DNA of 64,000 nucleotides, taken from assembly GCF_030815485.1 (NCBI RefSeq), contig NZ_JAUSWV010000002.1, positions 3,348,001 to 3,412,000 of the forward strand. Reading direction: 5' to 3'. Of this stretch, positions 35,140 to 44,270 are shown piece after piece; position 1 is the stretch's first letter; each line of letters begins with the position of its first letter. This stretch comes from Streptomyces rishiriensis. GTDB taxonomy: Bacteria > Actinomycetota > Actinomycetes > Streptomycetales > Streptomycetaceae. The notes beneath the pieces are model-generated. The model saw only the letters and a program-made list of their open reading frames with translations. It ran no database searches and was not told the DNA's origin. The position numbers were made by a program, and so were the translations under genes.

Positions 35140-35209
35140 CGCGCGGTGGGGGCGTGGTCCGGGTGGGCGGCCGTGGGGCCGCCCACCCGGACCACGCCCC
35201 CACCGCGCG
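35140..35209 (-). terminator. very long perfect hairpin (33-bp stem, 4-nt loop)
   Basis: Bases 35140-35172 are the exact reverse complement of 35177-35209, with loop GTGG. It lies 34 nt after the acyltransferase stop and upstream of narK. It probably ends the acyltransferase transcript, though the stem is far longer than a terminator needs. Confidence 0.8.
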
Positions 35210-35242
35210 CCCACCCCGCCTTCGCGGGACGCCGGAGCGCGC

Positions 35243-36556
35243 TCAGGCCCGGTGCGCCGCCGCCCTCCCGTCCGGCCACAGACGTGGCCTGCGACGGGCC
35301 GCGAGATCCTCCACCCAGCCGAAGCAGACCACGCAGGCCGCGGTGAGCAGCCAGACGGCCGGCAGCTGCGCCCATGGACTCTCGAGGACCCAGGTGGCGT
35401 TCACCTCCAGCCAGGAGACGCCCCACAGCCGGTCCCACAGAGCCTCCACGATCCCGATGCACACGTTGTGCCACAGGTAGATCGTCACGGCACGGGAGTT
35501 GAGCAGGGTGATCAGCCGGTCCCAGCGGCGCAGCCGGGCGGGCCACTCGGACCAGGACGGGCTGATGTGCAGGAGCAGCAGCACGGCGGCGAAGGACCAC
35601 AGGGACTGGGCGAAGGGCATGTCGTCCAGGTCGTGACCCTCTTTGAGGTCGTGGGCCAAGGCGTACCAGAGGCCGATTCCCGCCACGGCGGGCGCCAGGG
35701 ACGGCACCACGTAACGCGGCAGACGACGCAGCACGCCCTCCTGGTGCGCCATGCCCAGCAGCCAGCACGCGCCGAACGCGCCGAAGTCGCTGAGCTGGGC
35801 CTCGAGCCGCCAGCCCGGCACCGACAGGGAGCCGAACTCCAGGGCGGCGGACAGCGCGACGGGCGCCAGGATCGTCGGCCAGGGCATCCGGCGCAGGGCG
35901 CGCAGCAGGAGCGGGGAGAGCAGCACGAACCAGAGGTAGGCGCGGATGTACCACAGGGGTACGCCCAGGTCGGCGGCCCAGCCATCGCTGATCAGCCCGT
36001 GCACGCCGGGCAGCCCGTCGCCGTACGGCGGGTCGCTCAACGGCAGGATCCAGTAGGCGAGGTGGAACCACCACCAGCCGGGCTGCCCCTCGTCGTCCGG
36101 GCTCCAGCCGGCCACCAGCATGCCCGTCACACCGACCGCGCCCAGCAGCCACAGCGGGGGCAGCAGCCTGCGCAGCCGGCCCCGTACGACGTCCAGCGCG
36201 GGACGTCTGGTCAGCGAGCGGGCCATGAGGTTGCCGGCGAGCGCGAACATCACGCCCATGGAGGGGAAGACGACGGGCAGCCACGCCCAGCCCATCAGGT
36301 GGTAGAAGATGACCCGGAAGAGGGCGATCGCCCGGAGCAGGTCGAAGTAGCGGTCCCGTCCCCCGCCCTTCTTCTTCGCGTCCTTCTTCCCGGAACCCTG
36401 CTGCTCGGAACCCTTGTGCTCGGAACCCTGCTGCTCAGGAACCTGTCGCTCGGAGGCCTGCCGCTCCGTACCGTGCTGCCCCGGCAGCGTGTCGCGGGCC
36501 TGCGGGTGGGGCAGTTCGGGCAACTCGGCCGTGGCGTCCGTCGGGTGGGTGCTCAT
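35243..36556 (-). CDS. membrane acyltransferase (acyltransferase-3 / OafA family)
   Basis: 437 residues. A 65-residue hydrophilic N-terminus with short repeats (EQQGSEHKGSEQQGSGKK) precedes about ten transmembrane helices. The family start FDLLRAIALFRVIFYHLMGW carries the conserved Arg and His used to transfer acyl groups. It acylates cell-surface or exported polysaccharide. The ATG overlaps the stop of the upstream deacetylase-glycosyltransferase gene (TGATG), so both work in one pathway. It ends before a very long hairpin. Confidence 0.88.
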   Translation of the reverse strand: MSTHPTDATAELPELPHPQARDTLPGQHGTERQASERQVPEQQGSEHKGSEQQGSGKKDAKKKGGGRDRYFDLLRAIALFRVIFYHLMGWAWLPVVFPSMGVMFALAGNLMARSLTRRPALDVVRGRLRRLLPPLWLLGAVGVTGMLVAGWSPDDEGQPGWWWFHLAYWILPLSDPPYGDGLPGVHGLISDGWAADLGVPLWYIRAYLWFVLLSPLLLRALRRMPWPTILAPVALSAALEFGSLSVPGWRLEAQLSDFGAFGACWLLGMAHQEGVLRRLPRYVVPSLAPAVAGIGLWYALAHDLKEGHDLDDMPFAQSLWSFAAVLLLLHISPSWSEWPARLRRWDRLITLLNSRAVTIYLWHNVCIGIVEALWDRLWGVSWLEVNATWVLESPWAQLPAVWLLTAACVVCFGWVEDLAARRRPRLWPDGRAAAHRA

Positions 36557-38937
36557 CAGGCCGCTCCTCCGTCCGCGGTCGCCGCCGCACCGGGCGGCGC
36601 CGCCACCTGGCCCTTGCGGCGAAGCTTCTGCCAGCGCAGCCGACCGCCGGTGAGGGCGGTGATCCAGGACTGGAGCAGGACGATGTACATCAGCTGGCGG
36701 TAGAGGAGTTGCTGGAGCGGGAGGGAGATGAGGGGGGTGAGCCGCTCGCGGTCCAGGACGAAGGCGTACGCCGCGCAGCCCGCCTGGACGGCGAGGACGC
36801 CGAACCAGGCGGCGATCGTCTTGCCGGTCGGGCCGAAGAGCAGGCCGTAGACGAGGAACAGGTCGATGAGCGGGGCGAGGAGCGGGGCGACGACCATGAA
36901 GAGGGAGACGAGCGGGAGGCCGACGCGGCCGAAGCGGCCCGACGGTCCGCTCTCGACGAGGGCACGGCGGTGCTTCCAGATCGCCTGCATGGTGCCGTAG
37001 CACCAGCGGTACCGCTGCGACCACAACTGCTGCACGGACTCCGGCGCCTCGGTCCAGGCGCGCGCCTTCTCCGCGTACACGACGTGCCAGCCGTCCCGGT
37101 GGATGGCCATGGTGATGTCGGTGTCCTCGGCCAGGGTGTCGTCGCTCATGCCGCCGACCCGGTCGAGCGCGCTGCGGCGGAACGCCCCGACGGCCCCCGG
37201 GATGGTGGGCATGCAGCGCAGGACGTCGTACATGCGGCGGTCGAGGTTGAAGCCCATCACGTACTCGATGTGCTGCCAGGCGCCGATGAGGGTGTCCTTG
37301 TTGCCGACCTTGGCGTTGCCGGCGACCGCGCCGACCTTGGGATCGGCGAAGGGCTGGACGAGTTCGCGGACCGTGGAGGGCTCGAAGACCGTGTCGCCGT
37401 CCATCATCACGATGAGGTCGTGCCGGGCGTTGGCGATGCCCCGGTTGAGGGCGGCCGGCTTGCCCGCGTTGAGCTGGCGGACGACCCGGACGCCGGGCAG
37501 GCGCAGGTCCTCGACGATCCGGGCGGTGCCGTCGCTGGAACCGTCGTCGATGACGACGATCTCGATCGGGTGCTCGCTCTTCATCAGCGAACGCACCGTG
37601 CTCTCGATGCACTTGGCCTCGTTGTAGGCCGGGACGAGCACCGACGCCGGTTCGGTGACGGGCGCGTCGGGGCCCCAGACGAAGCCCTTGCGGCGGGTCC
37701 GGCGGGTGTGGATCGCGGAGAGCAGGAGCATCAGCCCGAACCGGGCGAAGACCAGGACGCCGATGACGGCGAGGCCGACGACCAGGACGGCGGTGATGTC
37801 GTCCGAGGCCTCGACCAGGAAGACCCAGGACTTGCCCTTCCACAGGTCGAGCCCGGTGACCGGGGTGTGCGCGCTCGGCGCGGCCAGTGCCTCGGTGAGG
37901 TTCTCGAAGGTGTAGCCCTTGCCCTGGAGTCCGGGGAGGTAGGTGTCGAGGGCCCGGACGGTCTGGTGGCGGTCGCCGCCCGAGTCGTGCATGAGGACGA
38001 TCGCGCCCTTGCCGCCCTGCGGCGTGGAGTTGCGGATGATCTCCTCGGTCCCGGGCCTGCGCCAGTCCTCGCTGTCGGCCGTGGTGAAGACGGTGAGGTA
38101 GCCACGGGTGCCGACGAACCGGGTCACCGGCCAGGAGGCGTTGTCGAGGGCGTCCGTGCTGGAGGAGTACGGCGGCCGGAAGAGAGACGTCCGGATCCCC
38201 GCGGCTCCCGCCAGGGCGAGCTGGTTCTGGGTGAGCTCCCAGTCGATGCGCTTCTTCGACTGGTAGGAGAGGTCGGGGTGGTTGAAGGTGTGCAGCCCGA
38301 TCTCGTGGCCCTCGTCCACCATCCGCCGGACCAGGTCCGGGTAGCGGGAGGCCATGGTGCCGGTGATGAAGAAGACGGCGTGCGCGTGGTGCTTCTTCAG
38401 GACGTCGAGGACCTGGGGGGTCCACCTCGGGTCGGGTCCGTCGTCGAAGGTGAGCACGATCCGGTGGTCCGGGACGTCCAGGCTGGTCTGCTGCCCGTTG
38501 CGGGTGTCGACGACCGGCCCGCCGTCGAGCACCTTCTGCGGCACCTTGTCGGCGGCGGCCTCGGGGCGGATGCGGTAGTCGGCGAGGATCTCGCTGTGCA
38601 CGTAGCCGCGCAGCATCAGCATCGCCATCATCGCGAGAAGCACGACGAGCGGCAGCAGATGGCGCAGCCGGAGCGACGCCATACGCCGGCGTTCGGGTGA
38701 CGGCGGCGCGGCGTGCGCGGAGCCGCCCGCGGCGTGCCCCGGGCCCCGGCCCCGGCCCTGTTTCGGGCCGGACCGGCGTCCGGAGGACCGACGCCCGCCG
38801 CGCGGCCCGCCGGCCGGCTCACCTCCCGAGGCGTCCCCCGTCGACGGTGAAGCGGACGCGGCGTGGCCGCCGGACGAGTGCGCGGGCTGCCCGGCAGCTG
38901 ACCGTCGGGTCGAGCGGCGGCTGGAAGTTGGTGCCAT
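36556..38937 (-). CDS. bifunctional polysaccharide deacetylase / family 2 glycosyltransferase
   Basis: 793 residues. A disordered basic N-terminus leads to a signal-anchor helix (about 90-108). The extracellular NodB deacetylase domain spans about 158-345: TFDDGP at 163-168, His pair in HTFNHPD, RPPYSSS and LMHDSGG. A second helix (about 380-405) leads to a cytoplasmic GT2 domain: DDGSSDGT near 464, DGD near 513, EDTDI and QRYRW. More helices follow at the C-terminus. One protein could thus both polymerise a beta-linked amino-sugar chain (hyaluronan/chitin/PNAG-synthase-like) and deacetylate it outside. Start ATG 38937. Confidence 0.9.
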   Translation of the reverse strand: MAPTSSRRSTRRSAAGQPAHSSGGHAASASPSTGDASGGEPAGGPRGGRRSSGRRSGPKQGRGRGPGHAAGGSAHAAPPSPERRRMASLRLRHLLPLVVLLAMMAMLMLRGYVHSEILADYRIRPEAAADKVPQKVLDGGPVVDTRNGQQTSLDVPDHRIVLTFDDGPDPRWTPQVLDVLKKHHAHAVFFITGTMASRYPDLVRRMVDEGHEIGLHTFNHPDLSYQSKKRIDWELTQNQLALAGAAGIRTSLFRPPYSSSTDALDNASWPVTRFVGTRGYLTVFTTADSEDWRRPGTEEIIRNSTPQGGKGAIVLMHDSGGDRHQTVRALDTYLPGLQGKGYTFENLTEALAAPSAHTPVTGLDLWKGKSWVFLVEASDDITAVLVVGLAVIGVLVFARFGLMLLLSAIHTRRTRRKGFVWGPDAPVTEPASVLVPAYNEAKCIESTVRSLMKSEHPIEIVVIDDGSSDGTARIVEDLRLPGVRVVRQLNAGKPAALNRGIANARHDLIVMMDGDTVFEPSTVRELVQPFADPKVGAVAGNAKVGNKDTLIGAWQHIEYVMGFNLDRRMYDVLRCMPTIPGAVGAFRRSALDRVGGMSDDTLAEDTDITMAIHRDGWHVVYAEKARAWTEAPESVQQLWSQRYRWCYGTMQAIWKHRRALVESGPSGRFGRVGLPLVSLFMVVAPLLAPLIDLFLVYGLLFGPTGKTIAAWFGVLAVQAGCAAYAFVLDRERLTPLISLPLQQLLYRQLMYIVLLQSWITALTGGRLRWQKLRRKGQVAAPPGAAATADGGAA

Positions 38938-39605
38938 GAGAGGTGGTTCTCCGGGGACGAGGTCGGGCGAAGGTACGCGCCGCGAGCTGCAGCGGCGAGG
39001 AGCGAGCATCAAGACATCGCTGACAGAGGTCGGACTTCCGTGTGCCGGGCCCCGTTACGTCGGGCCCGTTGCGTGCAGGCAGTTGCGCCGGCCGCTCGTG
39101 CCGGGGCGGTTGCGTCGGGGCGGTTGCGTCTGAGCGTTGTTTCTGGGCGTGGTCCTGGGCGGTGTGCCGGCCCGTCAGGTGGGAGCCGTCGTGTCTGTCG
39201 GCCCGTTGCGTCGGAGCCGTTGCGTCGGAGCCGTTGCGTCGGAACCGTTGCGCGGGCCCCGCGATGCGGGTCCCGGATTCCTGCTCGGATCCGCCGCGCT
39301 CGGGTCCGCCCCACCCGTGACCCGCCTCCGGCAGCCCGGTGGCGACGGCAGAGAACCGTCGTCCCCGGGATCGGGGCCCGGTCCGCGGCCTCGGCGGCCG
39401 ATGACCTGCCCGGACGCGTCGGCCGGCGTCCGCGGCCGCCGACGGGGCAGTCCAGGCCGCACCCGTCGAAGCCGTGCCCACCGGGGCCGTGTTCACCGAA
39501 GCCGGCCGCCGCCGGCGGTGCCCACCGCGCGCCGGGGCCGGTGCGGGGCGTGGCGTCCGCGAGGCCCGTCGGCCGACGACTCCCACCCGGAGCGCACGGG
39601 CCGGT
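38938..39605. other. gene-free GC-rich repetitive stretch
   Basis: 668 bases with no gene I can support. The left part is full of variants of a GTTGCGTCGG motif, including a perfect-period tandem array at 39205-39252. Open frames exist on both strands, but their predicted proteins are shadows of the repeat (NGSDATAPTQR-like). It may contain the promoter of the deacetylase-GT2 gene. Confidence 0.5.
39205..39252. repeat. 14-bp tandem repeat
   Basis: About 3.5 copies of GTTGCGTCGGAGCC with exact 14-base spacing (starts at 39205, 39219, 39233, 39247). Looser relatives lie between 39056 and 39125. Confidence 0.75.
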
Positions 39606-40592
39606 TCAGGCCGCCGGGCTCGAAGCCGCCGGGGCCGGTTCCGGCGGGCCGTCGGCGACCGTGGTGGAGGCTCCTCCGGCCGGGGACGGCTCGGAGGACG
39701 CGGAAGGAGAGGCGGCGGGTGAGGACGCCGCCGGCGGTGGTGGCGTGGACGGCGGCGGCGGCGCGACCACCGGGCTGCTCGGGCCGGGCGCCGAGGACGC
39801 CGTGGCCGTGGGGCCGGTGCTGGGACGGGCGGTCCCGCTCGCCGAGGGCCGCGCCGCCGGGGACGCACCGCTCGACGGAGCCGCGCTCCCCGACGCGCCC
39901 GGCGCCGGACTCGCGCCCGGCTTGCCCGACATGGCGCCGGACGCGGTGGCGGTGGCACCCGAGCCGCCCGGGATCCCGCCGCCGGGAACCCCGGGGCGCG
40001 AGCCGGCGGACTCGTCGGGCGCCGAGGTGCCGTCCACCTTGCCCGCCGCCGGCTTGTCGTCGGCCTGGCCCGGCACCGGAACCGGCAGCCAGGGCGCGCC
40101 CGCGTTGCCCGAGAGCAACGCGGCCACGATGACGACGGCGTACGCCCCGCACGCGGTACCCACGACGATGCCGATACGGCGGAAGGTACGGCTGCGCCGG
40201 CCCGATTCGTCGACGAACACCGGGACGTCGGAGGCGGCCTCCGATCCGTCGGACCGCCCCTTCTTCGGGGGGTCGAGCTGGACGGTCACCTCGCCCGGGT
40301 CGTTCTCCGCTCCGTCCGCGCCGCCGGGCTCCTCTCCCCAGGGATCCCGGAGATCGCTCGACCGTTCGTTTTCGGAAAGACCGTTCGGGGTGCTCGAGGC
40401 CGACAGGAGACCGCTTTCACCTGGTACGTCCATCAGTGACCGGTATCTGAGGCTCTCTCCCGCCATGGACGTCGGGGGCTGCCCCGCGATCCCGGCCAGG
40501 TTCTGGGATCCCACCCCCATGACCGGCACGTCCCGGGTCGGCGATGCCGCCTCGGGCCAGCCCGGTTGGGCGTCTTCCCGCCAATTCTTCAT
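39606..40592 (-). CDS. single-pass membrane protein with PAS-rich extracellular region
   Basis: 328 residues that I do not recognise as a named family. An acidic cytoplasmic N-terminus of about 138 residues precedes one transmembrane helix (about 140-161). About 165 residues of low-complexity Pro/Ala/Ser/Gly outside follow (e.g. SPVVAPPPPSTPPPPAASS). The N-terminal half is not repetitive and includes ENDPGEVTVQLDPPKKG. ATG 40592 has GGGGGAAG 9 nt upstream. It lies upstream of the deacetylase-GT2 gene on the same strand but is separated by 668 bases. Possibly a cell-wall-spanning or scaffold protein; that is inference. Confidence 0.65.
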   Translation of the reverse strand: MKNWREDAQPGWPEAASPTRDVPVMGVGSQNLAGIAGQPPTSMAGESLRYRSLMDVPGESGLLSASSTPNGLSENERSSDLRDPWGEEPGGADGAENDPGEVTVQLDPPKKGRSDGSEAASDVPVFVDESGRRSRTFRRIGIVVGTACGAYAVVIVAALLSGNAGAPWLPVPVPGQADDKPAAGKVDGTSAPDESAGSRPGVPGGGIPGGSGATATASGAMSGKPGASPAPGASGSAAPSSGASPAARPSASGTARPSTGPTATASSAPGPSSPVVAPPPPSTPPPPAASSPAASPSASSEPSPAGGASTTVADGPPEPAPAASSPAA

Positions 40593-41045
40593 GTGCGTAC
40601 TTCCCCCCACGGAACCGTTGCGGGTGCGCCGACGACCCTGAGCACACGCCGATGAAACCGGGCCCCCACCCCGCTCCAGCGCCCCATTTATCCCATTGCG
40701 CTCAGGTCTACGAATCTAGCGCAGGCTTGGGCCCTGTGTTCGCGATGTGTCATACATGGACAGAATTCACGGCCATGCCGATGGCTGAAAACCGCCCCCT
40801 GCCGAGCCACGGTGGTCGCACTCGATCACGGCGATCCCGAAAGTGACCCCTCGATGCACATCGAGGATCGAGGTGCTCGGCAAGTTTCTCGGCATAAGCC
40901 GCATAGGGGTACAGAAGGTCGACATCGGGAGGAGCGCGGAGAGCCGACTCAGGCATGGCCGGAAAGTTCACTGGCGCCAACGCCGGATCACCCGTTCTCC
41001 CCACTCGCGCCATTGACGTGACCACAGCAGCCACATAACTTCCCC
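40593..41045. other. intergenic region before the GH31/ABC operon
   Basis: No gene I can support. It holds divergent promoters for the PAS-rich protein gene (leftward) and the ABC/alpha-xylosidase operon (rightward). The two operator palindromes follow at 41046-41087. Confidence 0.5.
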
Positions 41046-41063
41046 CGTCGAAGCGCTTCGACG
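41046..41063 (+). promoter_or_regulatory. operator palindrome 1 (LacI type)
   Basis: CGTCGAAGCGCTTCGACG, a perfect 18-bp palindrome with the central CG typical of LacI-family sites. It is the first of two such sites before the binding-protein gene. Confidence 0.7.
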
Positions 41064-41067
41064 TCAC

Positions 41068-41087
41068 CCATCGAATCGATTCGATGG
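41068..41087 (+). promoter_or_regulatory. operator palindrome 2 (LacI type)
   Basis: CCATCGAATCGATTCGATGG, a perfect 20-bp palindrome centred 23 bp from the first. The LacI-family regulator encoded at the end of this operon is the obvious candidate to bind both. Confidence 0.7.
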
Positions 41088-41135
41088 ACGCACCGTGACG
41101 CCCTCAGAACCATCCGACTCCCCTGGAGGCACGGG

Positions 41136-42449
41136 ATGTTGACGGCACGAAGGCGTGTGATGGCACGACGGGGAACGGCGGGCGCGGCGGCGGTACTCGC
41201 CGGATCGCTGCTCCTGGCCTCCTGCGGCGGCTCGGACGGCGGCGGCGCCTCCGACGCCGAGACCCTGCGGCTGTGGCACTACGAGGCACCGAACAGCGCG
41301 ATGGGCGTGGCCTGGACAGCGGCGATCAAGGAGTTCGAGGCCCAGCACCCGGGCGTGAAGGTGGAGTTCGAGGAGAAAAGCTTCGACCAGATCCAGAAGA
41401 CCGCCCCGATGGTCCTCAACTCCTCCGACGCACCCGACCTCATGGAGTACAACAAGGGCAACGCGACAGCGGGCCTGCTCTCCGAGCAGGGGCTCCTCAC
41501 CGACCTGTCCGCCGAGGTGACGAAGCGCGGCTGGGACAAGCTGCTCAGTCCGGGCGTGCGCACCACCAGCCGCTACGACGCGAACGGCGTGATGGGCTCA
41601 GGCAAGTGGTACGGGGTGCCCAACTACGCCGAGTACACGATGGTCTACTTCAACAAGGACCTGTTCGCGAAGTACCGGCTCGCCGAGCCGAAGACGTTCG
41701 ACGACCTGGTCGCGGCGATGGACACCTTCGCCGAGAACGAGATCACCCCGCTCGCCAACTCCGGCGCCGAGTACGTCGCCCAGCAGTACGTCTACCAGCT
41801 GGCCCTGTCCAGGGCGGACCGCTCCTGGGTCGACTCCTACGAGCTGTACCGGGGGAAGACCGACTTCCACGACGCTGCCTGGACGTACGCGGCCGACACC
41901 TTCGCCGACTGGGTGGAGAAGGGCTACATCGGCAAGGGTTCCACCAGTGCCAAGGCCGAGGACGCCGGCGTCTCCTTCCTGCAGGGCAAGGCGCCGATCC
42001 TGTTCTCCGGCAGCTGGTGGTACGGCCGCTTCCAGGACGAGGCGACGTTCGACTGGGGCAGCGGCCTGTGGCCCGGCTCGAACCTCTCCCCGGGCTCCGG
42101 CGGCAACCTCTGGGTGGTCCCCCAAAGCGCCCACAACAAGGAGCTCGCCTACGACTTCATCGACATCACCCTGTCGAAGAAGATCCAGAACCTGCTCGGC
42201 AACAAGGGCGGCGTCCCGGTCGCGGCGGACACGGCCGCCATCACCGACCCGAAGTCCAAGGAGCTCATCGCCCACTTCAACACTCTCTCCGGCCGCGACG
42301 GCCTGGCCTTCTACCCGGACTGGCCGGTCCCCGGCTTCTACGACGTCCTCGTCTCCGAGACCCAGAAGCTCATCACCGGCAGCGAGAAGCCGGACGGCTA
42401 TCTGGACGCGTTGCAAAAGGCCTACGACAAGGGCGTACCGAAGACATGA
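41136..42449 (+). CDS. sugar-binding lipoprotein of the GH31-linked ABC transporter
   Basis: A 437-residue extracellular solute-binding protein (SBP family 1). The lipoprotein signal ends LLLASC (Cys30). Mature landmarks include LRLWHYEAPNSAMG, DAPDLMEYNKGNATAG, GKWYGVPNYAEYTMVYFNKDLFAKY and GKAPILFSGSWWYGRF. The ATG has GGAGG 6 nt upstream. It is the first gene of a five-gene operon with two permeases, an alpha-xylosidase and a LacI regulator. It probably binds alpha-xyloside oligosaccharides such as xyloglucan fragments; specificity is inferred from the hydrolase. Confidence 0.9.
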   Translation: MLTARRRVMARRGTAGAAAVLAGSLLLASCGGSDGGGASDAETLRLWHYEAPNSAMGVAWTAAIKEFEAQHPGVKVEFEEKSFDQIQKTAPMVLNSSDAPDLMEYNKGNATAGLLSEQGLLTDLSAEVTKRGWDKLLSPGVRTTSRYDANGVMGSGKWYGVPNYAEYTMVYFNKDLFAKYRLAEPKTFDDLVAAMDTFAENEITPLANSGAEYVAQQYVYQLALSRADRSWVDSYELYRGKTDFHDAAWTYAADTFADWVEKGYIGKGSTSAKAEDAGVSFLQGKAPILFSGSWWYGRFQDEATFDWGSGLWPGSNLSPGSGGNLWVVPQSAHNKELAYDFIDITLSKKIQNLLGNKGGVPVAADTAAITDPKSKELIAHFNTLSGRDGLAFYPDWPVPGFYDVLVSETQKLITGSEKPDGYLDALQKAYDKGVPKT

Positions 42450-43411
42450 CGGTGACCGCCGCACGCGGCGGGCGGGTGACCGGCAAGCAGGACGGGGCCG
42501 TTCATCCGCGCCGCTCCCGCGACTCCTACGCCCTGTTCCTGCTTCCGGGCGTCCTCGCCTTCCTCGCCGTCGTCGTCGTCCCGTTCCTGATGAACACCGG
42601 GGTGAGCCTGACCGACTGGCAGGGGGTCGGCAGCCCCGAGTTCTCCGGGCTCGCCAACTACCGCCGGCTGATGGACGACGCGGAGTTCTGGGAGAGCTTC
42701 CGGCACAGCCTCTTCATGGTCGTCGCGATGGCGGCGCTCCCCACGGCCGTCGGACTGGTCCTGGCCGCCGCCCTCTTCGACCACGTCGGCAAGCACTTCG
42801 GCGACCGGACCGCGACCGTCCTGCGCGCCTGCTTCTACCTTCCGCAGGTGCTGCCCGTCGCGGTCGCCGGCATCGTCTGGAGCTGGATCCTCGCCCCCGA
42901 CGACGGCTCGCTGAACGAACTCCTCCAGGCCGTGGGTCTCGGCTCCTGGCGGCAGGACTGGCTCGGCGATCCCGACCTCGCGCTCTACAGCGTCATGGGC
43001 GTGATGGTGTGGGTGCAGCTCGGCTTCCCGCTGGTCGTCTTCATGGCGGGGCTGGAACGCGTCGACCCGCAGCTGTACGAGGCCGCCGAGCTGGACGGCG
43101 CCGGCTGGTGGCGACGCTTCCTGCACGTCACGCTGCCGCAGATCCGCCCGGAGATCTACGTCGTGCTGACCTGGTGCACGATCGCCGCGCTGAAGGTGTT
43201 CGGCGCGGTGTACGTCCTGACGAAGGGCGGCCCCGGCGGCGCGACGAACGTCCCCTCGTACTTCTCCTTCACCACGTTCTTCGAGAAGACGCAGGTCGGC
43301 TACGGCGCCGCGATCTCCACCGTGCTCACCGTGATCATCCTCGCCCTCTCCCTGGTCGGCCTGCGGCTCCAGACCCGGGCGGAGGACGCGGAGGAAGGAC
43401 ACCGGACATGA
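42446..43411 (+). CDS. carbohydrate ABC transporter permease (MalF type)
   Basis: 321 residues with about six helices from YALFLLPGVLAFLAVVVVPF onward. The EAA loop is QLYEAAELDGAGWWRRF. The ATG overlaps the binding-protein stop (ATGA). It pairs with the MalG-type permease encoded next. Confidence 0.9.
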   Translation: MTVTAARGGRVTGKQDGAVHPRRSRDSYALFLLPGVLAFLAVVVVPFLMNTGVSLTDWQGVGSPEFSGLANYRRLMDDAEFWESFRHSLFMVVAMAALPTAVGLVLAAALFDHVGKHFGDRTATVLRACFYLPQVLPVAVAGIVWSWILAPDDGSLNELLQAVGLGSWRQDWLGDPDLALYSVMGVMVWVQLGFPLVVFMAGLERVDPQLYEAAELDGAGWWRRFLHVTLPQIRPEIYVVLTWCTIAALKVFGAVYVLTKGGPGGATNVPSYFSFTTFFEKTQVGYGAAISTVLTVIILALSLVGLRLQTRAEDAEEGHRT

Positions 43412-44238
43412 AGGCCGTACGAGCCCTGCGCCGCTACCCGGTCCTGCTGGCCCTCTGCCTGGCCGCCCTCTTCATGATCGTCCCGTTTCTCATCGTCGCC
43501 GTGAACGCGGTCAAGTCCCCGGCGGAGTACTCGCGCAGCGGTCCGCTGAGCCTGCCCGACGGTCTGTACCTGGACGGTCTGAAGGATTTCTGGGAGCGCG
43601 TCGACTACAGCCGGAAGCTGCTGAACTCCGTCCTGATCAGCGGCTCGGTGGCGGTGGGGGCGGTGGTCCTGTCGGTGCTGAACGCGTACGCGATCGGCAT
43701 CGGCCGGATCAGGGGCCGCACCTGGGTCCTGGCCTTCTTCGTGCTGGCCAACATGCTTCCCCAGGAGTCGCTGGTCTACCCGGTCTACTACCTGAGCAAG
43801 CAGGCCGGCCTGTACGACACCCGGCTCAGCGTGATCATCGTCTTCACGGTGATCCAGGCGGCCTTCGGCACCTATCTGCTCTCCTCCGTGCTCAGCCGGT
43901 TCCCGCGCGAGATCATCGAGGCGGCGCGGATCGACGGCGCCGGCCCGTGGCAGGTGCTGTGGCGGATCGTCGTCCCGGTCAGCCGCCCCACCCTCGGTGT
44001 GCTGCTGGTCTTCTTCTTCATCTGGACCTGGAACGAGTTCCTGCTCCCGCTGGTCATGCTGATCTCCAACGACAACCAGACCGTGTCGGTGGCCCTCGGC
44101 GTCCTCCAGGGGCAGCGCCTGATGGACGCCACGATGACCAACGCGGCCGCCCTCCTGGGCGTGCTCCCGGCCCTCGTCTTCTTCCTCGTCTTCCAGCGGA
44201 CCCTCACCCGTGGCATCGCCGTGGGTGCCGTGAAGTAG
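43408..44238 (+). CDS. carbohydrate ABC transporter permease (MalG type)
   Basis: 276 residues, six helices, EAA loop EIIEAARIDGAGPWQVLW, and the family ending FQRTLTRGIAVGAVK. The ATG overlaps the previous stop (ATGA). No ATPase gene in the operon, so a shared MsiK-like ATPase is expected. Confidence 0.9.
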   Translation: MKAVRALRRYPVLLALCLAALFMIVPFLIVAVNAVKSPAEYSRSGPLSLPDGLYLDGLKDFWERVDYSRKLLNSVLISGSVAVGAVVLSVLNAYAIGIGRIRGRTWVLAFFVLANMLPQESLVYPVYYLSKQAGLYDTRLSVIIVFTVIQAAFGTYLLSSVLSRFPREIIEAARIDGAGPWQVLWRIVVPVSRPTLGVLLVFFFIWTWNEFLLPLVMLISNDNQTVSVALGVLQGQRLMDATMTNAAALLGVLPALVFFLVFQRTLTRGIAVGAVK

Positions 44239-44270
44239 TGAGGACCGAGCAGTTAGGACCCCCCCCCTCC

